DNA of 9,588 nucleotides from an uncultured Ruminococcus sp. (GTDB lineage: Bacteria; Bacillota; Clostridia; Oscillospirales; Acutalibacteraceae). Shown one piece after another: positions 1 through 5,425 of the stretch. Both the position numbers and the translations under genes were made by a program. Every line of letters starts with the position of its first letter. Positions within the stretch are counted from its first letter, which is position 1. The DNA is taken from positions 1 through 9,588 of the forward strand of contig CACWNZ010000028.1 in the NCBI GenBank assembly GCA_902762335.1, read 5' to 3'. A model generated the notes under the pieces. That model ran no database searches and was not told the origin of the DNA. It saw only the letters and a program-made list of their open reading frames with translations.

Positions 1-314
1 CTGTAGGTGAATTCTATGCCCTGCTGTCTGAGCTGTCTTTTGCCTGCCGCAAAGAAGTCCTCGGCGTTCTTCGTCCACCTGAACTTCATCACGGCATCTA
101 TCCTGAAGCCGTCGAACTCCCTGTCGCCGTACTGCTTTTTGTATTCCTTGTTTTTGATATAGCCGTAGTAATTGTTTACCTTCTGTTGGAACGTCGTCAG
201 ATGGTCTGCCTCTTCTATGACCCAGGGGTAGGGATCCAATATCAGAAAGACGAGTGTGTTGGTTTTTTCGTCTATCCCCATTCCGTCAATAGTATCAGTC
301 TGCTTTACCGACAT
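1..314 (-). CDS. DUF6572-type protein, 3' end beyond the window
   Basis: This open frame runs off the left edge, so only about the first 104 residues are visible. It begins MSVKQTDTIDGMGIDEKTN and continues with LVFLILDPYPW, a hydrophilic helix with EADHLTTFQQKVNNYYGY, and a C-terminal GIEFTY. The order 'IDxxGID, short strands, helix with a Lxx(F/L)QxK(I/V)N motif, basic segment, GFxFxY' is what I recall for the small DUF6572 family, whose members are about 100-110 residues, so little is probably missing. Its function is unknown. The start at 314 was chosen because GGAG lies 9 nt upstream; an in-frame ATG at 323 sits directly against that GGAG and is less likely. The first 20 nt overlap the end of the upstream yqeG in another frame, so the two are probably co-transcribed and translationally coupled. 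Family assignment is from memory and moderately sure. Confidence 0.72.
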   Translation of the reverse strand, partial: MSVKQTDTIDGMGIDEKTNTLVFLILDPYPWVIEEADHLTTFQQKVNNYYGYIKNKEYKKQYGDREFDGFRIDAVMKFRWTKNAEDFFAAGKRQLRQQGIEFTY

Positions 315-819
315 TGCCGTCATCTCCGTTTCTGAGCTTTATCTTTTTGCGTTTGTTTCTTTCCATTCTGCGCCGCAGCCGTATTGACCAACCGTGCTCC
401 TCCGATCTCGGCAGCAGCAGAACGGACTTCATTCCCGCAAGATTTGCCCCGAGCACGTCTGTGTAAATCTGGTCGCCGACAACAAGCACGGACGAGGGCT
501 TTTCTTTGAGCTTTCTCTTGGCGCGGTTGAAGCCGAAGGGAAAGGGTTTGAGACTCATAGCGACACAATCGAGCCCTACGCTGTCGGCAAAGGGCTTTAT
601 CCTCTTTTTGTAGTTGTTGGAGCAGATAACTATGTGTATGCCGCTTGCCTTTACCGTGTCTATCCATTCCTGCACGCCCTCGTAGGGTATCTTTGAGGTA
701 GGCGGGGCGAGGGTGTTGTCAACGTCAAGCAGGATAGCGTCCGTGCCGAGCTCACGCAGCAGCTCAAGCGATATATCGGTAACGTATCTTACGGCAACAG
801 TGGGCTTAAGAAGACTCAT
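295..819 (-). CDS. yqeG: YqeG family HAD-IIIA phosphatase
   Basis: A 174-residue cytoplasmic phosphatase of the HAD superfamily. The motifs are visible in order: LLDVDNTLAPP (residues 31-40, nucleophile Asp32 and acid/base Asp34), VICSNN (64-69, motif II), KPFPFGFNRAKRK (91-103, the conserved Lys region) and VVGDQIYTDVLGAN (113-126, the acidic metal-binding motif). The C-terminus is strongly basic (RLRRRMERNKRKKIK), which could bind nucleic acid or membrane phospholipid. The length is normal for the family. The substrate is not settled by sequence: the yeast relative Gep4 removes phosphate from phosphatidylglycerophosphate, so a lipid-phosphate role is a reasonable inference. AGGA lies 8 nt before the ATG. 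It has its own promoter, just after the rpsU terminator, and the DUF6572-type gene overlaps its 3' end. Confidence 0.93.
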   Translation of the reverse strand: MSLLKPTVAVRYVTDISLELLRELGTDAILLDVDNTLAPPTSKIPYEGVQEWIDTVKASGIHIVICSNNYKKRIKPFADSVGLDCVAMSLKPFPFGFNRAKRKLKEKPSSVLVVGDQIYTDVLGANLAGMKSVLLLPRSEEHGWSIRLRRRMERNKRKKIKLRNGDDGNVGKAD

Positions 820-851
820 CGGATCAGTCCTTTTATAATCGTTATAAGCTT

Positions 852-880
852 ATTATACATATTTGCGGCAGTGATTTCAA
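852..880 (-). promoter_or_regulatory. SigA-type promoter of yqeG
   Basis: On the minus strand TTGAAA (875-880) and a perfect TATAAT (852-857) are separated by 17 nt. The expected transcript starts near 845, about 26 nt before the yqeG ATG. The -35 box is one base from the T-tract of the rpsU terminator, so the two sites are packed end to end. Confidence 0.8.
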
Positions 881-881
881 C

Positions 882-950
882 AAAAAAAGGATATTTCCGG
901 ACTGCGCGGAGAAGGTACGCGGTACTCTCCCCGGCAAAACGGAAATATCC
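882..950 (-). terminator. Two-tier intrinsic terminator after rpsU
   Basis: Read on the minus strand, an 11-bp stem (940-950 with 889-899, arms GGATATTTCCG and CGGAAATATCC) is followed by seven T (888-882). The 40-nt loop can itself fold: GGAGA pairs with TCTCC and GTAC with GTAC with a two-base bulge. It lies 25 nt after the rpsU stop and most likely ends that transcript. Confidence 0.85.
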
Positions 951-975
951 TTAAATTTCGGTGTAAAATACAATA

Positions 976-1152
976 TTACTTGTACTTACGCTTACGAGCA
1001 GCTTCAGACTTCTTTTTGCGCTTTACAGAAGGCTTTTCATAAGCTTCTCTTTTACGAACCTCAGCGATTATGCCGCCTCTTGCGCACTGCTTCTTGAATC
1101 TTCTGAGCGCGCTCTCAAGTGATTCGTTATCCTTTATACGGATCTCAGCCAT
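976..1152 (-). CDS. rpsU: 30S ribosomal protein S21
   Basis: A 58-residue basic protein starting MAEIRIKDNESLESALRRFKK and ending in the Lys/Arg-rich tail SEAARKRKYK. The N-terminal pattern 'IRxxxNESLExALRRFKKQ' followed by GGIIAEVRKREAYEKPSVKRKKK is diagnostic of S21, a late-assembling small-subunit protein near the 16S 3' end that supports initiation. The length matches the short Firmicutes form. GGGAGGG precedes the ATG, with a purine-rich gap of about 7 nt. It is monocistronic by context: a near-consensus promoter upstream and a terminator 25 nt after the stop. In many Clostridia rpsU sits near a GatB/YqeY-family gene or other translation genes; none is visible here, the next gene being yqeG. 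Confidence 0.97.
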   Translation of the reverse strand: MAEIRIKDNESLESALRRFKKQCARGGIIAEVRKREAYEKPSVKRKKKSEAARKRKYK

Positions 1153-1209
1153 TTATCTTCCCTCCCATCCGCCCTAAGGCAGGGGTTTGTGTCATTACGA
1201 TACCATACC

Positions 1210-1239
1210 ATTATACCCTATGATGCCATAGTTTGTCAA
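1210..1239 (-). promoter_or_regulatory. SigA-type promoter of rpsU
   Basis: On the minus strand TTGACA (1234-1239) and TATAAT (1210-1215) are both perfect consensus boxes, 18 nt apart. The leader would be about 50 nt. The strength fits a ribosomal protein gene. Confidence 0.88.
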
Positions 1240-1284
1240 CAAGTAAAATGCAATAAAATAAAACATTTATCTATGTGGACATTG

Positions 1285-1391
1285 CATAAGAACGGGTCGG
1301 GGCTCATCCTGTGCAAGCGCCTTCCGTAAGCCCCCAACGGCTCGTTGACAGCTTCGGGATGCCGCCGCGGTAAGTCCGACCCGTAATTATG
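1285..1391. ncRNA. Candidate structured RNA element, family unknown
   Basis: This is the main content of the 447-nt gene-free stretch between rpsU and the zinc-ribbon gene (1153-1600). A block of about 67% G+C (1293-1384) sits in very AT-rich DNA. ACGGGTCGG (1292-1300) pairs perfectly with CCGACCCGT (1376-1384). CATAA/TTATG (1285-1289/1387-1391) extends that stem outward across a 2x2 internal loop. Inside, GGC-ATCC (1301-1309) can pair with GGATGCC (1357-1363) across a two-base bulge, and CAACG-GCT-CGTTG (1335-1347) forms a terminal hairpin. The result is a rod with a central bubble. No convincing coding frame, promoter or T-tract fixes the strand. I could not match it to 6S, SRP, RNase P, T-box or a riboswitch. 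It could be an independent small RNA, a cis element or a remnant. Confidence 0.38.
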
Positions 1392-1422
1392 TGAAACGCG
1401 GATAATAAGGAAAAATGGGTCG

Positions 1423-1456
1423 TTTTGGCCGATTGATAAAAAAATCAACGCCAAAA
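1423..1456. repeat. AT-rich inverted repeat before the zinc-ribbon gene promoter
   Basis: TTTTGGC (1423-1429) and GCCAAAA (1450-1456) are perfect inverted arms. ATTGAT and ATCAAC (1432-1437 and 1443-1448) continue the pairing inside, around an A-rich loop. It ends 43 nt before the -35 box of the plus-strand promoter. It could be a hairpin, a regulator site, or a weak terminator for a transcript from the neighbouring structured block. Nothing decides between these. Confidence 0.4.
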
Positions 1457-1499
1457 TTTAGCTATTGTGATAAAAAAATTGAATTCCTTTTTTTTAAGG

Positions 1500-1528
1500 T
1501 TGACTGCAATTCTAATCTATAATATAAT
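1500..1528 (+). promoter_or_regulatory. SigA-type promoter of the zinc-ribbon membrane protein gene
   Basis: TTGACT (1500-1505) and a perfect TATAAT (1523-1528) are 17 nt apart. Transcription would start near 1535, giving a leader of about 65 nt. The transcript start falls before the ATG at 1544, so only the ribosome binding site separates that possible start from the one at 1601. Confidence 0.82.
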
Positions 1529-1600
1529 TATAAACGGGTATAAATGTATATTTGTACATTGCTTTACTTCAAAAAATTTGACGTTAAAGGAGATATTGCT

Positions 1601-3844
1601 ATGGCATTGTTGATAAATTGCCCTAACTGCAGCAATCCCAGGGTCAATAACGATGAAGACTGTCCATACTGCGGATACAGCATGAAGACAGGAATGACAA
1701 GAGAAGAAATGGAAGCGGCTCAGGCGGCCGAAGAAGCCCGCATAGCCGAGGAAGCCCGTCTCGCAGAAGAAGCCCGTCTTGCAGAAGAGGCTCGTATCGC
1801 GGCAGAGGCAAGAGCGGCTGAGGAAGCGCGCATTGCCGCAGAGCAGGCAAGGATAGCCGAGGAACAGGCAAGGGCTGCCGAGGCTGCGCGTCTTGCGGCA
1901 GAGCAGAGAGCCGCAGAGCAGGCTCGTATTGCGGCGGAGCAGCAGGCAAGAGCGGCAGCGGCTCAGAGAGCGGCGCAGCAGGCTCAGGGCGGCGGCATTT
2001 TCGCTCAGTTCGCGCAGAAGACCACCGCAAGACCCCAGGTGGATATTTCCGATAAAGTCAGCGATATAGATAACCTTCCCGATATGGCGGAAAGGGGAGA
2101 CGGAACTCTCCCGCCGATGATGCTGGACAAGCCCGTTTCCGTGGCGACCATTGCAAATACTCCCGCAGTAAAGCTTTCTCCTCTTGAGAGAGAGGCGGAG
2201 TCGTCCGTTCTTCCTCCCATGCAGCTTGAAAGAGAAGTCACGATGGAGGATATAGCGAATACTCCCGCAGTTCCTCTTTCACCTATACAGGGCGAAGCTA
2301 TAGAAAACGCGCTTCCCGTGACCGGCATAACCATGAACGGCGAATATGCGCCCGAGATACCTATGGGAATGCCCGTACAGCAGCCCGTTCCTCAGGCACC
2401 CGTACAGCCGAGACCTCAGGCTCCCGTACAGCAGCCCGTTCCTCAGGCACCTGTACAGCCGAGACCTCAGCCTCCCGTACAGCAGCCCGTTCAGCCTGCG
2501 GCTCCCGCACCCGCGCAGGCTCCCGTGCAGCAGAGAGCTCCGAGACCTCAGAGACAGTGGTCATCGAATCCTGACGATTTTAATGCTCAGCAGGCAGTAC
2601 CCGCTGCTCCTGCCGCGCCCGTACAGCAGCCCGTTCAGCCTGCGGCTCCCGCACCTGCTCAGGCTCCCGTACAGCAGAGAGCTCCGAGACCTCAGAGACA
2701 GTGGTCATCGAATCCTGATGATTTTAATGCTCAGCAGGCAGCTCAGCAGCCTGCACCTCAGCCGAGACCTCAGCAGCCTGCGCCTCAGCAGAGACCCCAG
2801 CAGCCCGCGCCTCAGCAGAGACCCCAGCAGCCCATGCCTCAGGCAGCACCTCAGGGCGCACCGGGACAGAGACCCCGCAGACCTCAGAGACAGTGGTCAT
2901 CAGATCCCGCTGATTTCGGCGCGGTAGCAGGACAGCCCCCGATGCCTCATCCCGCTCCTCAGGGCGCACCGGGACAGAGACCTCCGCAGGGCGCACCCGG
3001 CGCAAGACCCGGACAGAGACCTCCGCAGGGCGCACCCGGCGCAAGACCCGGACAGAGACCCCCGCAGAATCCGCCCCGCAGAGGCGGCAAGGTAGAGCTT
3101 CAGCCGATAGAGCAGGAGGTAAGCGAGTTTACCGCAACGGGTGAGAGACTTGAGAATCTTCCCCCGCAGCAGGCTCCCTCGGATCCCAATTTCGATACCG
3201 ACAGATATGTAAGGGACCTCCACAGACAGATACAGCAGGATCAGATAACCAGCAAGGAAGAAAACCCGACCGAGGATCTGATCAAGCAGGCCGAGAACAT
3301 ACCCGTACAGACCATGAAGTTTGACGGCAAGCATATCAGAGTAAACAACGTAGACGTTGTAAAGGCTCCAAAGCAGGGCAATAAGAATATAGTGCCGATA
3401 GTGCTCGTAGTTATCCTTGTTGCGGCGCTCATAGGCATAGCTATCTACATATTCGCATTCAGCGGTCTGTTCAAAAAGCAGATCAACGTAAGCTTTGACA
3501 AGCCTACCGCATGGGGCGAAACCGTTTACGCTATACCCTATACGGACATGAAGGAGCTCAAGGAGTTCAACGATAAGATGAACGCCGATCCCAAGGTCAA
3601 GGACAGCTACAAGATGACAAAGGATACGGGCAGCATCTACACCTTCAAGGTAGACAGCAAGTATAAGGACGGCTATATCATCTTTATGGACGACAAGGGC
3701 AACTTCTATCCCGCGGATTCATTGACCGGTCTTATCAGCGGCAGCGTTTCCGGCGCAAAGATCGAGAACAACAAGACCTACAAGGAGGAGGACACCTCCA
3801 AGGCGTCTGTTGCAAGCACCGCCGAAAGCAGCAAGAAATCCTAA
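1601..3844 (+). CDS. Zinc-ribbon, coiled-coil, Pro/Gln-repeat single-pass membrane protein, function unknown
   Basis: I do not recognise this 747-residue protein as a named gene. In order it has: a zinc ribbon with Cys7-x2-Cys10 and Cys21-x2-Cys24 (residues 1-32); a long helical stretch of repeated AEEARIAEEAR units (about 33-127), probably coiled coil; two copies of a 34-residue unit containing LPPM and IANTPAV-LSP (about 170-237); a Pro/Gln-rich low-complexity region of several tandem repeats (about 258-490), three of whose units carry RPQRQWSS; an acidic linker; one strongly hydrophobic segment (about 597-624, from IVPIVLVVILVAAL); and a Lys/Asp-rich C-terminal domain of about 120 residues. 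There is no signal peptide. The likely topology is N-terminus inside, small domain outside. AAAGGAG lies 8 nt before ATG 1601; the upstream in-frame ATG 1544 has no ribosome binding site. It looks monocistronic, with its own promoter and terminator. A scaffold or envelope-linked role is inference only. Confidence 0.9.
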   Translation: MALLINCPNCSNPRVNNDEDCPYCGYSMKTGMTREEMEAAQAAEEARIAEEARLAEEARLAEEARIAAEARAAEEARIAAEQARIAEEQARAAEAARLAAEQRAAEQARIAAEQQARAAAAQRAAQQAQGGGIFAQFAQKTTARPQVDISDKVSDIDNLPDMAERGDGTLPPMMLDKPVSVATIANTPAVKLSPLEREAESSVLPPMQLEREVTMEDIANTPAVPLSPIQGEAIENALPVTGITMNGEYAPEIPMGMPVQQPVPQAPVQPRPQAPVQQPVPQAPVQPRPQPPVQQPVQPAAPAPAQAPVQQRAPRPQRQWSSNPDDFNAQQAVPAAPAAPVQQPVQPAAPAPAQAPVQQRAPRPQRQWSSNPDDFNAQQAAQQPAPQPRPQQPAPQQRPQQPAPQQRPQQPMPQAAPQGAPGQRPRRPQRQWSSDPADFGAVAGQPPMPHPAPQGAPGQRPPQGAPGARPGQRPPQGAPGARPGQRPPQNPPRRGGKVELQPIEQEVSEFTATGERLENLPPQQAPSDPNFDTDRYVRDLHRQIQQDQITSKEENPTEDLIKQAENIPVQTMKFDGKHIRVNNVDVVKAPKQGNKNIVPIVLVVILVAALIGIAIYIFAFSGLFKKQINVSFDKPTAWGETVYAIPYTDMKELKEFNDKMNADPKVKDSYKMTKDTGSIYTFKVDSKYKDGYIIFMDDKGNFYPADSLTGLISGSVSGAKIENNKTYKEEDTSKASVASTAESSKKS
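2372..2473 (+). repeat. 51-bp tandem repeat, two copies
   Basis: Two near-identical 51-bp units start at 2372 and 2423, each beginning CCCGTACAGCAGCCCGTT. The start of a third copy at 2474 is the start of the following 144-bp repeat. Each unit encodes 17 residues of the type VQQPVPQAPVQPRPQ. The reading frame is kept. Confidence 0.85.
2474..2741 (+). repeat. Long direct repeat, 144-bp period
   Basis: Segments 2474-2597 and 2618-2741 (124 bp each) match almost completely, 144 bp apart. The few differences seen are silent third-position changes. Each encodes a segment ending RAPRPQRQWSSNPDDFNAQQA. A partial, more diverged third copy of the RPQRQWSS part lies at about 2880-2920. This indicates a fairly recent in-frame duplication within the gene. 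Confidence 0.9.
2747..2854 (+). repeat. 27-bp tandem repeat, four copies
   Basis: Units at 2747, 2774, 2801 and 2828 encode nine residues each, of the form QPAPQQRPQ. The middle two differ at one silent base, and the outer two have diverged more. Confidence 0.85.
2972..3060 (+). repeat. 39-bp tandem repeat
   Basis: Copies starting at 2972 and 3011, with a partial third at 3050, have a 39-bp period. They encode thirteen residues (PPQGAPGARPGQR). The two full copies appear identical. Confidence 0.87.
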
Positions 3845-3862
3845 AATACAATAAAACAGATC

Positions 3863-3898
3863 ATCAGGACTGTCGTTTTGCGGCAGTCCTGATTTTTT
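3863..3898 (+). terminator. Intrinsic terminator of the zinc-ribbon gene
   Basis: A 13-bp stem (3863-3875 with 3881-3893, one G-T pair) and a five-base loop are followed by six T (3893-3898). The last T belongs to the dpaB stop codon on the other strand. Read from the minus strand the same hairpin follows dpaB directly but is trailed by a broken T-tract, so it may be a weaker terminator in that direction. Confidence 0.92.
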
Positions 3899-4470
3899 CA
3901 GCACAAAACGGGCTGAAGCTGCTTTTCCTCAAGCGCGAGGACAAGAGCTTCGGGCAGCCTGTCAAAATCCGCAACGAGCGAGCAGGGCTTGTTTACGGGA
4001 TCGTCCTGACGGAAGGGTACGAAATAATAGTGCCGCCTGTTCAGAAGTCTGCCGATGTTCTGAGCGGAAGCCCCGAGAGCGTCGTTTGTCGCAATGCACA
4101 GCAAAACGGGCTTTGACTGCCGCAGATGAGATTTTACCGCCATAGTAACGGGCGTATCGGTAACGGCGTTGGCAAGCTTTGCGAGTGTATTGCCCGTGCA
4201 GGGCGCTACGACCATAATATCCGTCATTTTTTTGGGACCTATGGGCTCGGCGGCCCTTACGGAAGTGATCATCTCTCTGCCGCACAGAGCTTCTACCCTT
4301 TTTCTGATATCCTCAGCCCTGCCGAATCTTGTGTCGGTAAAGGCTGCTGCCTCCGACATTACGGGCAGGACCTCGTATCCCGCCCCGGTCAGTCTTTCTA
4401 TCTGTTTTATGGCTCTCTCAAAGGTGCAGAACGACCCGCACATTGCAAATCCTACTTTTACGGTATTCAT
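3898..4470 (-). CDS. dpaB: Dipicolinate synthase subunit B
   Basis: A 190-residue member of the flavoprotein-like family, corresponding to SpoVFB of Bacillus subtilis. With DpaA it converts the lysine-pathway intermediate derived from dihydrodipicolinate into dipicolinic acid in the mother cell, for export into the spore core. Signatures are the N-terminal VKVGFAMCGSFCTF (residues 4-17), MSEAAAFTDTRFG (38-50), VVAPCTGNTLAKLANAVTDTPVTMA (87-111, the cofactor-binding core shared with the flavoprotein fold) and PFRQDDPVNKPCSLVAD (152-168). The length is close to the usual 190-200. The ATG overlaps the dpaA stop by one base (TGATG) with GGAGG about 7 nt upstream, so the two subunits are translationally coupled. 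Converges on the zinc-ribbon gene with a shared hairpin between them. No asd or dapG follows, unlike in Bacillus. Confidence 0.95.
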   Translation of the reverse strand: MNTVKVGFAMCGSFCTFERAIKQIERLTGAGYEVLPVMSEAAAFTDTRFGRAEDIRKRVEALCGREMITSVRAAEPIGPKKMTDIMVVAPCTGNTLAKLANAVTDTPVTMAVKSHLRQSKPVLLCIATNDALGASAQNIGRLLNRRHYYFVPFRQDDPVNKPCSLVADFDRLPEALVLALEEKQLQPVLC

Positions 4471-5303
4471 CAGAGTTCCTCCCCGAGAAGTTGATAAACG
4501 GCATTTTTAATGATGATACCCGCCTTTTTGGGAGCCGCCCTGCCCGGCAGAGACAAGGCTCTTAAAGCCCTCAGCCCGAGCGCCTGCGCCGCCTCTGTAT
4601 CCACACCGAAGGGAGCGGAGGCAAGGTCTATGATGAGCGGCAAGCCTTCGAGACGTTCAAGCGTATCTCTGCCGAACAGCATGACCGGAACGGTGTTGAA
4701 GATAATATCATATCTGCCGCTTATATCGGCAGTGCCGACAGCCCTCATGCCCTCCGCTCTGAATAATACCCGCTCGTCTGCGTTTCTTGCCGCAGCGGTG
4801 ACTCTTGCACCTATGCCCTTGAGCATGGAGCACAGCACCCTTGCGATCCTGCCGCTGCCCGCAACAAGACAGTCGGAGCCGTTTAAGGTGCCTTCGTATT
4901 CCCGCATTGCAAGCTCTATAGCGCCCTCTGCCGTAGGAACGGCGTTTTCTGCGGCAAAGCCCGCCGTTTTGCTGTAGTCGTAAATATTCTCGCCCGCAAA
5001 GGGCAGACGTTCCTTCATTCCGCAGAATACGGGCTTGTTCACGGCAATATCCGAAAGCGGCAGGGTATATTCCGAAAGGGGAGAGCTGATATTAACTCCG
5101 TCGCGGGTACAGGGCAGCGGCAGTATCAGCGCGTCGCAGCGCTCTGTCAGCTCACTGAGCTCGTGAAGCTCCAATGAGAACTCCTCACGGCATTTATCAA
5201 ACCCGCAGAACATCACCTCAAAGCCGTCCTCCTGCATAGACCTGCCGCAGTATATCTGTCGTTTATCTCCGCCGATAACGGCAAAGCTCTTTATCTTGTT
5301 CAT
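4470..5303 (-). CDS. dpaA: Dipicolinate synthase subunit A
   Basis: A 277-residue protein corresponding to SpoVFA (about 297 in Bacillus), the dehydrogenase-like subunit of dipicolinate synthase. The N-terminal FAVIGGDKRQ (7-16) and NAVPTAEGAIELAM (120-133) are family motifs. A Rossmann nucleotide-binding segment is seen at CLVAGSGRIARVL (145-157). LIIDLASAPFGVD (223-235) and ALSLPGRAAPKKAGIII (249-265) complete the signature. AGGGAGG lies 8 nt before the ATG. A terminator-like hairpin ends only about 15 nt upstream of the start codon, leaving no room for a promoter after it. Expression must come either from read-through or from a promoter before or at the hairpin; a sporulation-type site is proposed there. 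In sporulating Firmicutes these genes are normally expressed late in the mother cell under SigK (or SigE); that is family knowledge, not shown here. Confidence 0.96.
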   Translation of the reverse strand: MNKIKSFAVIGGDKRQIYCGRSMQEDGFEVMFCGFDKCREEFSLELHELSELTERCDALILPLPCTRDGVNISSPLSEYTLPLSDIAVNKPVFCGMKERLPFAGENIYDYSKTAGFAAENAVPTAEGAIELAMREYEGTLNGSDCLVAGSGRIARVLCSMLKGIGARVTAAARNADERVLFRAEGMRAVGTADISGRYDIIFNTVPVMLFGRDTLERLEGLPLIIDLASAPFGVDTEAAQALGLRALRALSLPGRAAPKKAGIIIKNAVYQLLGEEL

Positions 5304-5318
5304 AAGGATAACCTCCCT

Positions 5319-5362
5319 AAAATAAAAGAACGGAGCAAACGACTGTCCGTTTTGCTCCGTTC
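5319..5362 (-). terminator. Hairpin between ylmH and dpaA
   Basis: A perfect 12-bp stem on the minus strand (5362-5351 with 5339-5328, arms GAACGGAGCAAA/TTTGCTCCGTTC) is followed by TTTTATTTT (5327-5319). It is a good intrinsic terminator for the ylmH transcript, 64 nt after the stop. It ends just 2 nt before the dpaA ribosome binding site, so it would also be part of any dpaA leader made from upstream. Confidence 0.85.
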
Positions 5363-5365
5363 AAG

Positions 5366-5394
5366 CAGGTATGATCATCGTTCCCTACATATTA
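5366..5394 (-). promoter_or_regulatory. Possible sporulation-sigma promoter for dpaAB
   Basis: On the minus strand TAATATG (5394-5388) and CATACCTG (5373-5366) are 14 nt apart. This resembles the mother-cell SigE pattern (KMATATW, 14-15 nt, CATACA-T), and the CATA core is shared with SigK. There are mismatches in both boxes. The start would fall right at the foot of the hairpin at 5362. Weak evidence, supported mainly by the need for a promoter in this short gap. Confidence 0.3.
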
Positions 5395-5425
5395 TGAAAA
5401 AGGGAACTGTTTTGTTAAGCCCGCG

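Noticed and set aside
315..323. ATG at 323 as start of the DUF6572-type gene
   Set aside because: GGAG is almost in contact with it, and the family N-terminus fits the start at 314.
1365..1373. 16S rRNA-like TTACCGCGG on the minus strand
   Set aside because: The match to the universal 16S 519-region sequence is only about ten bases and the flanks do not continue it, so it is chance.
1285..1391. 6S RNA, SRP RNA, RNase P or T-box as identity of the GC-rich block
   Set aside because: GCGGCGGCATC on the minus strand recalls the 3' part of enterobacterial 6S RNA, but its position within the fold is reversed and the element is too short. The SRP tetraloop core, RNase P core motifs and the T-box sequence are absent.
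1236..1454. 72-codon minus-strand open frame
   Set aside because: It runs through the GC-rich structured block and the inverted repeat, has no ribosome binding site, and its composition follows the DNA structure rather than a protein.
1544..1600. Upstream in-frame start for the zinc-ribbon protein (19 extra residues)
   Set aside because: The ATG at 1544 lacks a ribosome binding site and is only about 10 nt after the predicted transcript start, whereas AAAGGAG precedes ATG 1601 at 8 nt and the zinc ribbon begins right after it.
2346..2927. 193-codon open frame in another plus-strand frame
   Set aside because: It is a by-product of the period-3 repeats in the Pro/Gln-rich gene, with low-complexity Ser/Arg/Leu content and no start signal.
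2372..3060. CRISPR array
   Set aside because: The direct repeats lie in an open coding frame, have no unique spacers of constant length, and no cas genes are near.
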